A stretch of DNA of 64,000 nt from Clostridia bacterium (lineage in GTDB: Bacteria > Bacillota > Clostridia > Lachnospirales > Lachnospiraceae): positions 234,293 through 298,292 of the forward strand of contig CAJTAK010000006.1 of the NCBI GenBank assembly GCA_910574255.1, written 5' to 3'. A program made the position numbers and the translations under genes. Below are positions 51,222 through 60,061 of this stretch, piece by piece; the stretch's first letter is position 1; the number at the start of each line of letters is the position of its first letter. Below the pieces are notes generated by a model. It ran no database searches. It was not told where the DNA came from and saw only the letters and a list, made by a program, of their open reading frames with translations.

Positions 51222-51949
51222 AAGTATTAGCGCTGGACAGCTCGGGCCTTGTGGCGTCCGTGGCTGTGGTGGAGGATGACAGTGTAAACAGCAATCTTCT
51301 TGCAGAGTACACAGTCAACTATAAAAAAACACATTCCCAAACGCTTCTCCCTATGCTGGATGAAATTGCTTCTATGACAGAGCTGGATCTGAACACCTTA
51401 GATGCCATTGCGGTGGCGGCCGGCCCAGGCTCCTTTACAGGACTTCGAATTGGCTCGGCTACAGCCAAAGGGCTGGGACTTGCACTTGATAAGCCCCTGG
51501 TACACATTCCAACCGTAGATGCACTGGCTTACAACCTGTATGGAACAGACCGAATCATCTGTCCCTTAATGGATGCCAGAAGAAATCAGGTCTACACAGG
51601 GATTTATGAATTCAAAAATAACCGTCTGCATGTTCTGGAGCCTCAGATGGCAGTAAGTATCAAGGAAATAGCGGAAAAGCTCTGTGCCCTGGGACGGGAA
51701 GTTGTATTCCTTGGAGACGGGGTACCCGTATACAGGCATTGTCTGACAGAGGTACTGATGGCAGGACAGAGGTTCTCCTTTGCCCCGGCCCATTTAAGCC
51801 GTCAGCGGGCAGGGGCCGTAGGAATGCTTGCCATTCAGTATGTCCGGGAAGGACGGACAGAAACGGCGATGGAGCATAGTCCCGATTATCTGCGGCTGCC
51901 TCAGGCAGAGCGGGAGAGAGCGGAAAAGGAAGCAAAAAACCATGAGTAA
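51218..51949 (+). CDS. tsaB: tRNA t6A synthesis protein TsaB
   Basis: An ASKHA-fold partner of TsaD (243 residues). It begins MKVLALDSSGLVASVAVVED and has SQTLLPMLDEI, AVAAGPGSFTGLRIGSATAKGL near residue 66 and PLMDARRNQVYTGIY. It lacks the metal His pair of TsaD, as expected. It is coupled at both ends, overlapping tsaE by four and rimI by eight bases. Confidence 0.95.
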   Translation: MKVLALDSSGLVASVAVVEDDSVNSNLLAEYTVNYKKTHSQTLLPMLDEIASMTELDLNTLDAIAVAAGPGSFTGLRIGSATAKGLGLALDKPLVHIPTVDALAYNLYGTDRIICPLMDARRNQVYTGIYEFKNNRLHVLEPQMAVSIKEIAEKLCALGREVVFLGDGVPVYRHCLTEVLMAGQRFSFAPAHLSRQRAGAVGMLAIQYVREGRTETAMEHSPDYLRLPQAERERAEKEAKNHE

Positions 51950-52391
51950 GCTAATCATCCGCCAGATGGAAGAAAAGGACATTCCACAGGTATACGCCAT
52001 AGAAGAAGAGACATTTTCCATGCCATGGTCAAAGAAAGCCTTTGAAGAGAGCATTTCCTATTATCATACCCTGTTTCTGGTGGCGGAACTGGATGGTGAG
52101 ATAGCAGGTTACTGCGGTTGTTACCAGAGCCTTGAGGAAGCGGAGATAACCAACATAGCAGTAAAAAGGCAGCTTCGGGGCCATGGAATCGGCAGGAGGC
52201 TTTTGGAGGAATTGATGCGTATCGGAAAAGAGCAAGGGGCTTTCGCCTACACTCTGGAAGTGCGTGTAAGCAACCAGGCAGCCATACATTTATATGAAAA
52301 GATGGGATTCACCTCCTTTGGCATTCGTAAAAATTTTTATGAAAAACCAAAAGAAGATGCCATGATTATGTGGCGGCATTGGGAAATATAA
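51942..52391 (+). CDS. rimI: Ribosomal protein S18 alanine N-acetyltransferase, RimI-like
   Basis: A GNAT acetyltransferase of 149 residues starting at ATG 51942, inside the tsaB end. The acetyl-CoA loop is VKRQLRGHGIGRRLLEEL. EEETFSMPWSKKAFEESI at the front and YTLEVRVSNQAAIHLYEKMGF after the loop are typical of RimI. The tsaE-tsaB-rimI order is a well-known arrangement. The earlier frame start at 51828 lies within tsaB and is not used. Confidence 0.92.
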   Translation: MSKLIIRQMEEKDIPQVYAIEEETFSMPWSKKAFEESISYYHTLFLVAELDGEIAGYCGCYQSLEEAEITNIAVKRQLRGHGIGRRLLEELMRIGKEQGAFAYTLEVRVSNQAAIHLYEKMGFTSFGIRKNFYEKPKEDAMIMWRHWEI

Positions 52392-52531
52392 GGTATCCCT
52401 TTATGCCTGAAACATGGGCAAATTAAGGAAACACCCTACGGGTATCCCTTTATGTCCAAAATAAGGACAAGTTAAGGAAACACCCTACGGGTATCCCTTT
52501 ATGCCTGAAACAAGGACAAATTAAGGAAACT
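52392..52531 (+). repeat. Three tandem copies of a 49-bp repeat
   Basis: Units begin at 52392, 52441 and 52490 with GGTATCCCTTTATG and end AAATTAAGGAAACACCCTAC. The period is 49 bp, and the third unit is cut short at about 52531. Across each junction, AAGGAAACACCC and GGGTATCCCTT can pair around TAC, so the array could form repeated small hairpins. It lies directly after rimI. The following 140 bp to the next gene hold no other feature I can name. Confidence 0.8.
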
Positions 52532-52671
52532 TGTGGCTGTAAGCAATTCCCACTATCTGTACGTGAAAATCTTATGTAAAATAGAGTTGCAGCAGACAAA
52601 TAAACGCTCTAAAAAGCCTGCAATATCTAAGCTTAAGAGAGCATTCGGGACAGATAGGGAGGACAAGTAAT

Positions 52672-52920
52672 ATGCGTGAATATAAAAAACAAGAAACAAA
52701 AACTTTGGAGCGGATTATCTGCAACGGATGCGGCAAGATCATTGCCGTCAAACATGGAATGCCCATGGAGGGGGTACTCCAGGTGCAGCAGGTATGGGAA
52801 TACATGTCCGGCAAGGACGGCGAAGTAGACAGCTTTGATTTGTGCGAAGAATGCTACGACCGCATGACGGAACAATTCCGCATTCCGCCTACAAAAGCAG
52901 AAGTAATAGAGTTAGTATAA
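52672..52920 (+). CDS. Hypothetical protein with CxxC zinc-ribbon-like pairs
   Basis: An 82-residue soluble protein with two cysteine pairs, IICNGCGKII near residue 17 and LCEECYDRM near residue 58, which could bind zinc. I do not recognise a named family. GGAGGACAAGT precedes the ATG. It stands alone between the 49-bp repeats and a MITE, inside the stretch that separates rimI from RNase Z and tsaD. Confidence 0.7.
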   Translation: MREYKKQETKTLERIICNGCGKIIAVKHGMPMEGVLQVQQVWEYMSGKDGEVDSFDLCEECYDRMTEQFRIPPTKAEVIELV

Positions 52921-52940
52921 ATTAAAATATGCCAAATCCA

Positions 52941-53157
52941 GGGGCTGTTGCAAAATAAGGCAGCAGGCTTTTCCAATATCCAGTGTCCGGCTTTTCGTGT
53001 ACAGCGGTCTGAATCTGGCGAACATTGCTCGAATTCCATATCAGGCAACGCCTGACTAGGCATTTAAAGCAATGTTCGACAGAGGCAGACTGATGTACAT
53101 GAAACGTCCGAACATAGGATATTGGAAATGACGGATGTCTTATTTTGCAACAGCCCC
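52941..53157. mobile_element. 217-bp MITE with IS-like ends
   Basis: GGGGCTGTTGCAAAATAAG (52941-52959) is inverted exactly at 53139-53157. Most of the interior pairs as well (TTCCAATATCC with GGATATTGGAA, GCGAACATTGCT with AGCAATGTTCG), so the whole unit can fold into one long hairpin. There is no transposase. GGGGCTGTTGCAAAA-type ends are known from several IS families. I saw no clear target duplication. It ends 30 bp before the RNase Z start. Confidence 0.82.
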
Positions 53158-53186
53158 GTACGTTATCGAAAAAATGGAGAAAAGAA

Positions 53187-54101
53187 ATGTTAGATGTATG
53201 TTTGCTGGGAAGCGGCGGAATGATGCCGCTCCCATACCGCTGGCTTACAGCATTAATGACCAGATACAACGGAAGCAGCCTTTTAATTGATTGCGGAGAG
53301 GGCACCCAGATAGCCATAAAAGAAAAGGGATGGAGCTTTAAACCCATTGATATTATCTGCTTCACCCATTTTCATGGGGATCACATCAGCGGCCTGCCGG
53401 GGCTCCTATTAACCATGGGAAATGCGGAACGCACGGAGCCCCTGACGCTGATTGGACCAAAGGGTCTGGAGAGAGTGGTAAATGCCCTGCGGGTCATTGC
53501 TCCGGAGCTGCCATTTCCTATTCAATTTATTGAGCTTACTCAGGCGGAAGAAGAGCTGTGCTTAGGCGGATACCGCATAAAGGCATTTCGGGTAAATCAC
53601 AACATTACCTGCTATGGCTATTCCCTGGAGATCGACCGTGCCGGAAAGTTTCAGTTGGAACAGGCCATAGAGCGTCAGATTCCCAAGCATTTCTGGAATA
53701 AGCTGCAAAAGGGTGAGAATGTTACCGGAGAGGATGGGACGGTCTACACACCGGACATGGTAATGGGCGCCCCCAGAAAGGGAATCAAGCTGGTGTATTG
53801 TACCGACACCCGCCCCACTCCATCCATTGCGGCCAATGCAAAGCATGCGGATCTCTTTATCTGCGAGGGCATGTACGGGGAAAAGGGAAAGGAAGCCAAG
53901 GCAGCGGCGTATAAGCATATGACCTTTTACGAGGCGGCAAAATTGGCAAGAGAAGCAGAAGTAAAGGCTCTCTGGCTGACCCATTACAGCCCGTCCCTTA
54001 ACCGGCCGGAGGAATATATGGATGAGGTGCGCCGGATTTTTCCAAAGGCGGAAGCGGGAAAGGATCGGAAATCCATAGAGCTGGATTTTGAGGAAGAGTA
54101 A
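53187..54101 (+). CDS. rnz: Ribonuclease Z
   Basis: This metallo-beta-lactamase-fold enzyme trims the 3' ends of tRNA precursors. ATG 53187 (MLDVCLLGSGGMMPLPYRWL) follows ATGGAGA. The metal motif is FTHFHGDHISGLPGLL near residue 61, and later ligands lie in YCTDTRPT and LWLTHYSP. The size, 305 residues, is that of the short RNase Z form. The frame before 53187 is inside the MITE end and not part of the gene. Confidence 0.9.
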   Translation: MLDVCLLGSGGMMPLPYRWLTALMTRYNGSSLLIDCGEGTQIAIKEKGWSFKPIDIICFTHFHGDHISGLPGLLLTMGNAERTEPLTLIGPKGLERVVNALRVIAPELPFPIQFIELTQAEEELCLGGYRIKAFRVNHNITCYGYSLEIDRAGKFQLEQAIERQIPKHFWNKLQKGENVTGEDGTVYTPDMVMGAPRKGIKLVYCTDTRPTPSIAANAKHADLFICEGMYGEKGKEAKAAAYKHMTFYEAAKLAREAEVKALWLTHYSPSLNRPEEYMDEVRRIFPKAEAGKDRKSIELDFEEE

Positions 54102-54186
54102 AGAAAACGGCGATAATTTATATCCCCCTGCATAAGCAGAGCGGAGTTGTAAGAAAGAGTTTACGCAGGGTGGAATGGAGATTGAT

Positions 54187-55215
54187 ATGAGCGAACAAAA
54201 AGATATTTATATTCTGGCAATTGAGAGCTCCTGTGATGAAACGGCCGCTTCGGTAGTGAAGAATGGCCGCTGTGTGCTGTCCAATGTGATTTCCTCACAG
54301 ATTGAGCTTCATAAGCTTTACGGCGGCGTGGTGCCGGAGATTGCATCCAGGAAGCATATTGAGAAAATCAATCAGGTGATTCAGGAAGCCTTGGATCAGG
54401 CACAGGTCACCCTGGATGATCTGGATGCCATCGGCGTAACTTATGGACCGGGATTGGTGGGAGCTCTTCTGGTGGGGGTGGCTGAGGCCAAGGCCATCAG
54501 CTATGCCAGGAAGCTGCCCCTGGTGGGAGTTCATCATATTGAGGGCCATATTTCTGCTAATTATATTGAAAATCCTGACCTGGAGCCGCCTTTTATCTGT
54601 CTGGTGGTATCCGGAGGGCATACCCATCTGGTTCGGGTAAAGGACTATGGAGTATATGAAATTTTGGGACGAACCCGAGATGATGCGGCGGGGGAAGCCT
54701 TTGACAAGGTGGCGAGAGCGATCGGCCTGGGATATCCGGGCGGGCCGAAGATTGATAAGCTTTCTAAGGAGGGGAATCCGGAAGCCATATCATTTCCAAG
54801 GGCAAAAATTGCGGATTCGCCTTATGACTTTAGCTTCAGCGGTGTAAAGTCAGCGGTGCTCAATTATCTGAATAGCTGTCAGATGAAAGGGGAATCAGTA
54901 AATCGGGCAGATGTAGCGGCATCCTTTCAGAAAGCGGTTTGCGATGTGCTGGTAGAACATGCAATGATGGCTATGAAAGATATTGGCGGAGATAAGCTCG
55001 CAATTGCCGGCGGAGTGGCATCGAATTCCACTCTGCGTGTAGCCTTTGCCGAAGCCTGTGAAAAGCAGGGAATTCGCTTTTATCATCCCTCGCCTATTCT
55101 ATGTACGGATAATGCTGCTATGATTGGGGCGGCTGCTTACTATGAATATCAAAAAGGGGTACGGCATGGCCTGGATCTGAATGCGGTTCCCAATCTGAAG
55201 CTGGGAGAACGGTAG
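54187..55215 (+). CDS. tsaD: tRNA N6-threonylcarbamoyladenosine transferase TsaD
   Basis: The catalytic subunit of t6A formation. It begins [20 protein letters not shown] (ATG 54187, GGAG site 54177-54180). The metal-binding [11 protein letters not shown] lies near residue 115, then [29 protein letters not shown] and [10 protein letters not shown]. Length is 342 residues. It is separated from tsaE-tsaB-rimI by repeats, a small gene and RNase Z. ispD follows with no gap at all. Confidence 0.96.
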   Translation: MSEQKDIYILAIESSCDETAASVVKNGRCVLSNVISSQIELHKLYGGVVPEIASRKHIEKINQVIQEALDQAQVTLDDLDAIGVTYGPGLVGALLVGVAEAKAISYARKLPLVGVHHIEGHISANYIENPDLEPPFICLVVSGGHTHLVRVKDYGVYEILGRTRDDAAGEAFDKVARAIGLGYPGGPKIDKLSKEGNPEAISFPRAKIADSPYDFSFSGVKSAVLNYLNSCQMKGESVNRADVAASFQKAVCDVLVEHAMMAMKDIGGDKLAIAGGVASNSTLRVAFAEACEKQGIRFYHPSPILCTDNAAMIGAAAYYEYQKGVRHGLDLNAVPNLKLGER

Positions 55216-55953
55216 ATGGAAAAAGCGGACAAATTAAAAAAACGCTGTACAGCAATTGTGTTAGCGGCTGGTCAGGGAAAACGTATGGGCGGCAATGTGC
55301 AAAAGCAATATCTGGAACTTATGGGAAAACCCATTATCTATCATACCCTGGCTGCTTTTCAAAATTCCCCCCTGATTGACAGCATCATTTTGGTTACCGG
55401 ATCGGAACAGATGGCATGGTGCAGAAATGAGCTTGTACATAAATACAATTTATCCAAGGTAGATACCATTGCCGCAGGCGGAGCGGAGCGCTATACTTCC
55501 GTGTGGAATGGGCTGCAGGTGATTGAGGAGGATATGACAAAAGCAGATCGGGAGGGAATTGTGTTCATTCATGACGGAGTACGCCCTTTTGTGGATGATG
55601 AAATGATTGCCCGAACCTTGGAGGCCGCAGAGATTTATGGCGCCTGTGTAGCGGCTATGCCTGTGAAAGAGACCATTAAGCTAGCGGATGAAGATGATTT
55701 TGTGAACAGCACTCCGCCACGAAACAGAGTTTGGGGGATTCAGACGCCGCAGGTCTTTGATTTTCATCTGATTTACAGAGCTTATCAGGCAGCAATGGAG
55801 AGCGGCCGTACGGATATGACGGATGATGCGATGATTGTGGAGAGCTTTACGGATGTGAAAGTAAAATTAGTAGAGGGATCCTACGAAAATATCAAGATTA
55901 CGACGCCGGAGGATCTGGAGATTGCGGAGACGTTTTTACGGAGGCGGAGATAA
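55216..55953 (+). CDS. ispD: 2-C-methyl-D-erythritol 4-phosphate cytidylyltransferase
   Basis: The third enzyme of the MEP isoprenoid pathway. The CTP-binding loop is VLAAGQGKRMGGNVQKQYLEL near residue 16, with FIHDGVRPFV near residue 115, AAMPVKETIK, and NRVWGIQTPQVF near residue 176. It has 245 residues. The start codon follows the tsaD stop immediately, and GGAGAACGG inside tsaD serves as the ribosome binding site. Confidence 0.95.
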   Translation: MEKADKLKKRCTAIVLAAGQGKRMGGNVQKQYLELMGKPIIYHTLAAFQNSPLIDSIILVTGSEQMAWCRNELVHKYNLSKVDTIAAGGAERYTSVWNGLQVIEEDMTKADREGIVFIHDGVRPFVDDEMIARTLEAAEIYGACVAAMPVKETIKLADEDDFVNSTPPRNRVWGIQTPQVFDFHLIYRAYQAAMESGRTDMTDDAMIVESFTDVKVKLVEGSYENIKITTPEDLEIAETFLRRRR

Positions 55954-56012
55954 TTTTTGCAAATAGTGAGCCGGATATAAGTGTTGACGTATTTATTCGA
56001 ATTTTACAGACG

Positions 56013-56048
56013 ATGGGGCAGGATTAACGTTGCTTAATCTTGCCCCAT
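56013..56048. terminator. Terminator between ispD and the sugar kinase gene
   Basis: ATGGGGCAGGATTAA pairs with TTAATCTTGCCCCAT around a six-base loop, with a T-rich stretch on the plus side. The rest of the 253-bp gap (55954-56206) shows no other feature. Confidence 0.7.
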
Positions 56049-56206
56049 TGTAGTTTTTGAAATCTATCCTTATAGACAATAAGCTAAGCTTGAGTGCTTG
56101 TTCGTTTTACAAATGCTGTAAGATGTTTGGCTGTGTATTTTTGGCTTCTATATGCTTTTTGGCTGGTTTGATAACATTTGAATGATAAAGAGATCCGAAT
56201 ATTACT

Positions 56207-57727
56207 TTAAATAGTTGACCTTAACTCACGTATTTTTTCAAGAGACGGATAAATATTTTGATACAGGTTATAGCTGGCTGCATATTTTTTGGCAAGAAGC
56301 GGATTGGGCTCAACCTTATCAATAACATGGACTGCCTGTTTGACTGCATCCTCGGCATTCTTGTAAACGCCTGTTGCCATGCCGGCGAGCATGGCAGCTC
56401 CAAGACATCCGGCTTCATCACATTGCATCCGGTGCATTATTTTTCCGGACAGAGCAGCTCTGAGTGCTAAAGAAAAATTATGCTTGCTGCCGCCCCCGTT
56501 TATATAAACATCTTCAAAATTACCAACATATTCATTAAGGAGTGCGGTTACGGCCTTGAATTCATAAGCGATTCCCTCATATATAGATTTGTAGATTTTG
56601 TGGCGGGAGGCATAAGAGGTGAGGCCAATGATGGTGCCTGTTGACCGCACATCATTATAAGGATTACATGCACCGACAAAGTGTGGCATAAAAAAGATAC
56701 CAGTTGGCGCTGTCCCCAACTCCTGAACTTTTTGTTCCAGATATTTATAAACGGATATCCTTTCTTTTTCTGCTTCTATGTAATCCGCTGCGGCAAATTC
56801 GGATAAGTACCATGCAGTTGAAAATCCCGCCGGAAAGAGAACGAGGGATATATATTTGTCCTTAAGGACATGGCAATAAGTGTTAATATTTACAGCCAGT
56901 GCCTCTTTGCTTGTGTTAGGAGTGGAAGCGGCCATAGTCACACCTTCATAAGTGCCTGCCTGGTCGGCGGCAACATTTGAACTGATAGCTCCCGAACCAA
57001 AGGCTGCAAGAGGGCAGTCGTGCCCACCGGAGACAACTGCGACATTCTGATTAAGTCCAAGTAATTCGGCAGAGGATTTGCTAAGATATCCAATAAATTG
57101 TCCGGATGAAATGGGGGTTCCCAGTTTTTCCCTGCATATCCCTGCTACACTTAGAATTTCGTCTGACCAGTCGTGCTTTCTGATATCAAGCATGAAGGTT
57201 CGGCAGCAATTTGAGTAATTGCAGAGGGGATCAAAGCCAAGCTTCATCATCATAAAATCTTCACAGCTTACTATCTTGTAGGTTTGAGCATACAGATCCG
57301 GTTCATTCTTTTTAAACCACATGATTTCGGATATACCAAACATGGTATGAACAGGCTCGCCTGTTATCTGGTATAAATCTTCCCGGCTGATTTGTGATAC
57401 CAATTCTTTTATTTCCTTTACCCCCCGGTTATCTGCGTTCATGAAAGCGGGGCGGATTGGATTGGCATATTTGTCAACTGCAATCATCGTTTCTCCCTGA
57501 GAACAAAATGCTAATGCCGAAACTGGATCTGCAGTTACTTTACTGGCGACCTCCCGAACAGATTTAATAACAGCATCCCAAAAAAGATTTGCATCAATTT
57601 CTACATAGTCTGGCTTGGGACTGTATGTTTTGTAAGAGTGTGATGCGCTGGCAAGGGGCTTTCCTTCAACTGAAAAAACGACAGCTTTACAACTATTAGT
57701 TCCAATATCAATTCCCATTAAACTCAT
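56207..57727 (-). CDS. FGGY-family carbohydrate kinase
   Basis: A 506-residue sugar kinase of the xylulokinase/gluconokinase group. The phosphate 1 motif is MGIDIGTNSCKAVVFS, the middle FGGY region includes VVSGGHDCPLAAFGSGA, and YINGGGSKHNFSLALRAAL is the adenosine motif. GGAGAAAC precedes the start. The exact sugar cannot be read. It lies in a cluster with transketolase, SDR, Gfo/Idh, alcohol dehydrogenase and RbsA/RbsC-like genes, which fits use of a pentose, pentitol or similar polyol. It is on the opposite strand to most of that cluster. Confidence 0.88.
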   Translation of the reverse strand: MSLMGIDIGTNSCKAVVFSVEGKPLASASHSYKTYSPKPDYVEIDANLFWDAVIKSVREVASKVTADPVSALAFCSQGETMIAVDKYANPIRPAFMNADNRGVKEIKELVSQISREDLYQITGEPVHTMFGISEIMWFKKNEPDLYAQTYKIVSCEDFMMMKLGFDPLCNYSNCCRTFMLDIRKHDWSDEILSVAGICREKLGTPISSGQFIGYLSKSSAELLGLNQNVAVVSGGHDCPLAAFGSGAISSNVAADQAGTYEGVTMAASTPNTSKEALAVNINTYCHVLKDKYISLVLFPAGFSTAWYLSEFAAADYIEAEKERISVYKYLEQKVQELGTAPTGIFFMPHFVGACNPYNDVRSTGTIIGLTSYASRHKIYKSIYEGIAYEFKAVTALLNEYVGNFEDVYINGGGSKHNFSLALRAALSGKIMHRMQCDEAGCLGAAMLAGMATGVYKNAEDAVKQAVHVIDKVEPNPLLAKKYAASYNLYQNIYPSLEKIRELRSTI

Positions 57728-57749
57728 AAAAGTTTCTCCATTCTTTGAA

Positions 57750-58364
57750 TTATAGAATCTCTTTGATCTTAGATGTCAGAGCATTGGCATCTAAATGATA
57801 CAAATGGTACAAGTCGGAAGCGCTTGCTGAACCTCCGTATTCGTGCAGGCCCATTTCAATCATCGATGTATGAATATTGTTCTTGCTCATAAATAGGGCA
57901 ATTAGAGAGCCAAGACCTGTTCTGGCATTATGATCCTCAAAAATAATAACAGGACCAAATGAAGCAGCATTTTTGATAGCGTTTTCGTCAAGCTTTAAAG
58001 GACAGCATATATTTAATACATTGCAGTTGATTCCTTCCGTGCGGAGCTTGTCGGACACTTCGACGGCTGTATGAAGTAATGTTCCATAGGTAATAATAGT
58101 TATATTTCCGCCCTGACGAATCCAATCGGCTTTGCCATACTCAAAGACATAGTTTTCGTCATAAAAAATACTTCCATCTTCTTTTTTTATAACAGGAAGA
58201 GTGGATCTTCCGACGGCGATACCTCCGGCCTCGTCTATGGAGGCTAGGTATCGAATGGCCAGACTCATCTGATTACTGTCTCCGGGTACCATAATGGAAA
58301 AATGATACATATTAGCTGTGAGACCTATGTAGTCAATATGCAGGGATTGGACGTCCCAGGTCAT
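57750..58364 (-). pseudogene. Transketolase C-terminal subunit, 5' part missing
   Basis: The 204 residues match the last two thirds of a split transketolase beta subunit: TANMYHFSIMVPGDSNQMSLAIRYL, GIAVGRSTLPVI, ITIITYGTLLHTAVEVSDKL, NCNVLNICCPLKLDENAI and VIIFEDHNARTGLGS. Normal subunits have about 310 residues, so roughly 100 N-terminal residues with much of the thiamine pyrimidine site are gone. No N-terminal subunit gene follows. The break lies near 58365, where the truncated SDR gene begins on the other strand. Nearest neighbour is the kinase, 22 bp away. Confidence 0.82.
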
Positions 58365-58372
58365 CTGCGGAG

Positions 58373-58837
58373 ATGAGTGTAAAGGACTGGCAGAATGTTA
58401 TTGATATCAATCTTTCTGGGGTGTTCTTTATGTCACAGGCAGCGGGCAAGGTAATGATAAAGCAGGGGTTTGGAAATATCATTAATACCGTTTCGATGTC
58501 TGCCTACATATGCAATTGGCATTCGGCACAAACAAATTATTATGCTGCGAAAGCAGGCGTTGTGGCCGTTACAAAAGCATTGGCTGCAGAGTGGGCGCCT
58601 CATGGCATTCGGGTAAACGGCATAGCGCCTGGAGTAACGGTGACAGATCAGACCGATTGGATGTTTAAAGATCCGAGTATGGCAGATTATGTTAAAGAGA
58701 TTTTTGACTGGACACCCCTTGGCCGGCCGGCTCAGCCAGAAGAACTTGCAGGAGCCTGTATTTATCTTGCGTCTGATGCATCTTCCTATACGACGGGGCA
58801 TGTGATCGTTATTGATGGCGGGCATACAATTCATTAA
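58373..58837 (+). pseudogene. Short-chain dehydrogenase, 5' part missing
   Basis: The 154 residues begin at about residue 105 of a normal SDR: MSVKDWQNVIDINLSGVFFM, then the Ser of NTVSMSA, the catalytic YYAAKAG (YxxxK), EWAPHGIRVNGIAPG and the C-terminal SYTTGHVIVIDGGH. The whole NAD-binding TGxxxGIG half is missing, so the fragment cannot bind cofactor. Homology starts a few codons upstream of the ATG (AEM) at the junction with the truncated transketolase. It was probably once the first or second gene of the operon that follows. Confidence 0.82.
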
Positions 58838-58889
58838 TTTGGTTTTGCTCAACTGATATTGTCTAATGAAGAATATTTGGAGGAAATAC

Positions 58890-60047
58890 ATGAAAAAAGA
58901 ATTTTACAATGTAGGAATAATTGGCGGCGGTCTGATGGGGAAAGAATTTGCAAGTGCTGCTGCCAGATGGTGCCATGTGACGGCAGAAACACCAACTCCC
59001 AGAGTTGTGGGGATCAGTGATCCGAATCCGGAGGCAAGGAAATGGTTTGAAAAACTTCCGGAATTAAAATATTCGGTAGCTGATTACAAAGAATTGCTTG
59101 AAAAAGATGATGTGGATGTAATTTATGTAGCAATTCCCCATAATTTGCATGCTCAGGTTTACTGCGACATTATAAATGCAAAGAAACATATGATGGGTGA
59201 AAAACCATTCGGTATGGATTACCAGGCAAATGCAAAGATTATGAAGGCGATTAAAAATAATCCGGATGTATTTGTCAGGTGTTGTAGCCAGCATCCATAT
59301 TATCCGGCGTGCCAGGAATTGATTCGGTGGGTGAAATCCGGAAAGGTTGGGAAGATAATTGAAGTGCATTCAGGATTCCGGCATAGTTCGGATCTGGATT
59401 TATCAAAACCAATTAACTGGAAGCGGACGATTTCTATAAATGGAGAATATGGCTGCATGGGAGATCTTGGCATACATACGATGCATGTGCCCTTTAACCT
59501 TGGTTTTATTCCCAAAACGTTATATGCACAGCTTTCCAATATTATTAAGGAAAGACCGGACGGAAAGGGTGGGATGGCACCTTGCCTGACGTGGGATAAT
59601 GCAACCTTAATCTGTGATTCGGTAAATGAAAAAGGCGAGGAATTCCCGGTGTTTTATGAAACCAAGCGAATGGCGCCGGGATGTACAAATAGCTGGTATA
59701 TAGAAGTGTATGGAGTTGACTGCAGTGTCAAATTCAGCACAGATGATGCAAATGGCTTCTGGTATACGGAGAATTTTGGAAAAGAACAGGCTTGGTGCCG
59801 TGTGAATATAGGGTATAAGCCTGCGTACTCTACAATTACCGGCTCTATATTTGAGTTTGGTTTTCCGGATACTGTTCAACAGATGTGGGTGGCATTTTTT
59901 AGGGAGCTGGATGGGGAAACAGTTGATTTTAAGTGTTTTCTTCCGGAACAGACGCAATTGGCACATAAATTACAGACAGCTGCTCTTGCCTCGAATCTCC
60001 ATAAGGTGGTTGTTGATTTGGATACTTTCGATGCAAACAGTATTTGA
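58890..60047 (+). CDS. Gfo/Idh/MocA-family oxidoreductase
   Basis: A 385-residue NAD(P)-dependent sugar or polyol dehydrogenase. The Rossmann loop is VGIIGGGLMGKEFASAA, GEKPFGMDYQANAKIM carries the EKP motif with the catalytic Lys, and GDLGIHTMHVPF contains the catalytic-site His. I start at ATG 58890 after GGAGG. The upstream ATG at 58866 has no good site. It is the first intact gene of the catabolic operon on the plus strand. Confidence 0.9.
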   Translation: MKKEFYNVGIIGGGLMGKEFASAAARWCHVTAETPTPRVVGISDPNPEARKWFEKLPELKYSVADYKELLEKDDVDVIYVAIPHNLHAQVYCDIINAKKHMMGEKPFGMDYQANAKIMKAIKNNPDVFVRCCSQHPYYPACQELIRWVKSGKVGKIIEVHSGFRHSSDLDLSKPINWKRTISINGEYGCMGDLGIHTMHVPFNLGFIPKTLYAQLSNIIKERPDGKGGMAPCLTWDNATLICDSVNEKGEEFPVFYETKRMAPGCTNSWYIEVYGVDCSVKFSTDDANGFWYTENFGKEQAWCRVNIGYKPAYSTITGSIFEFGFPDTVQQMWVAFFRELDGETVDFKCFLPEQTQLAHKLQTAALASNLHKVVVDLDTFDANSI

Positions 60048-60061
60048 AAGAAGGGATAAAA

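Noticed and set aside
52392..52531. Possible CRISPR array
   Set aside because: The 49-bp units are contiguous with no unique spacers, and there are no cas genes nearby.
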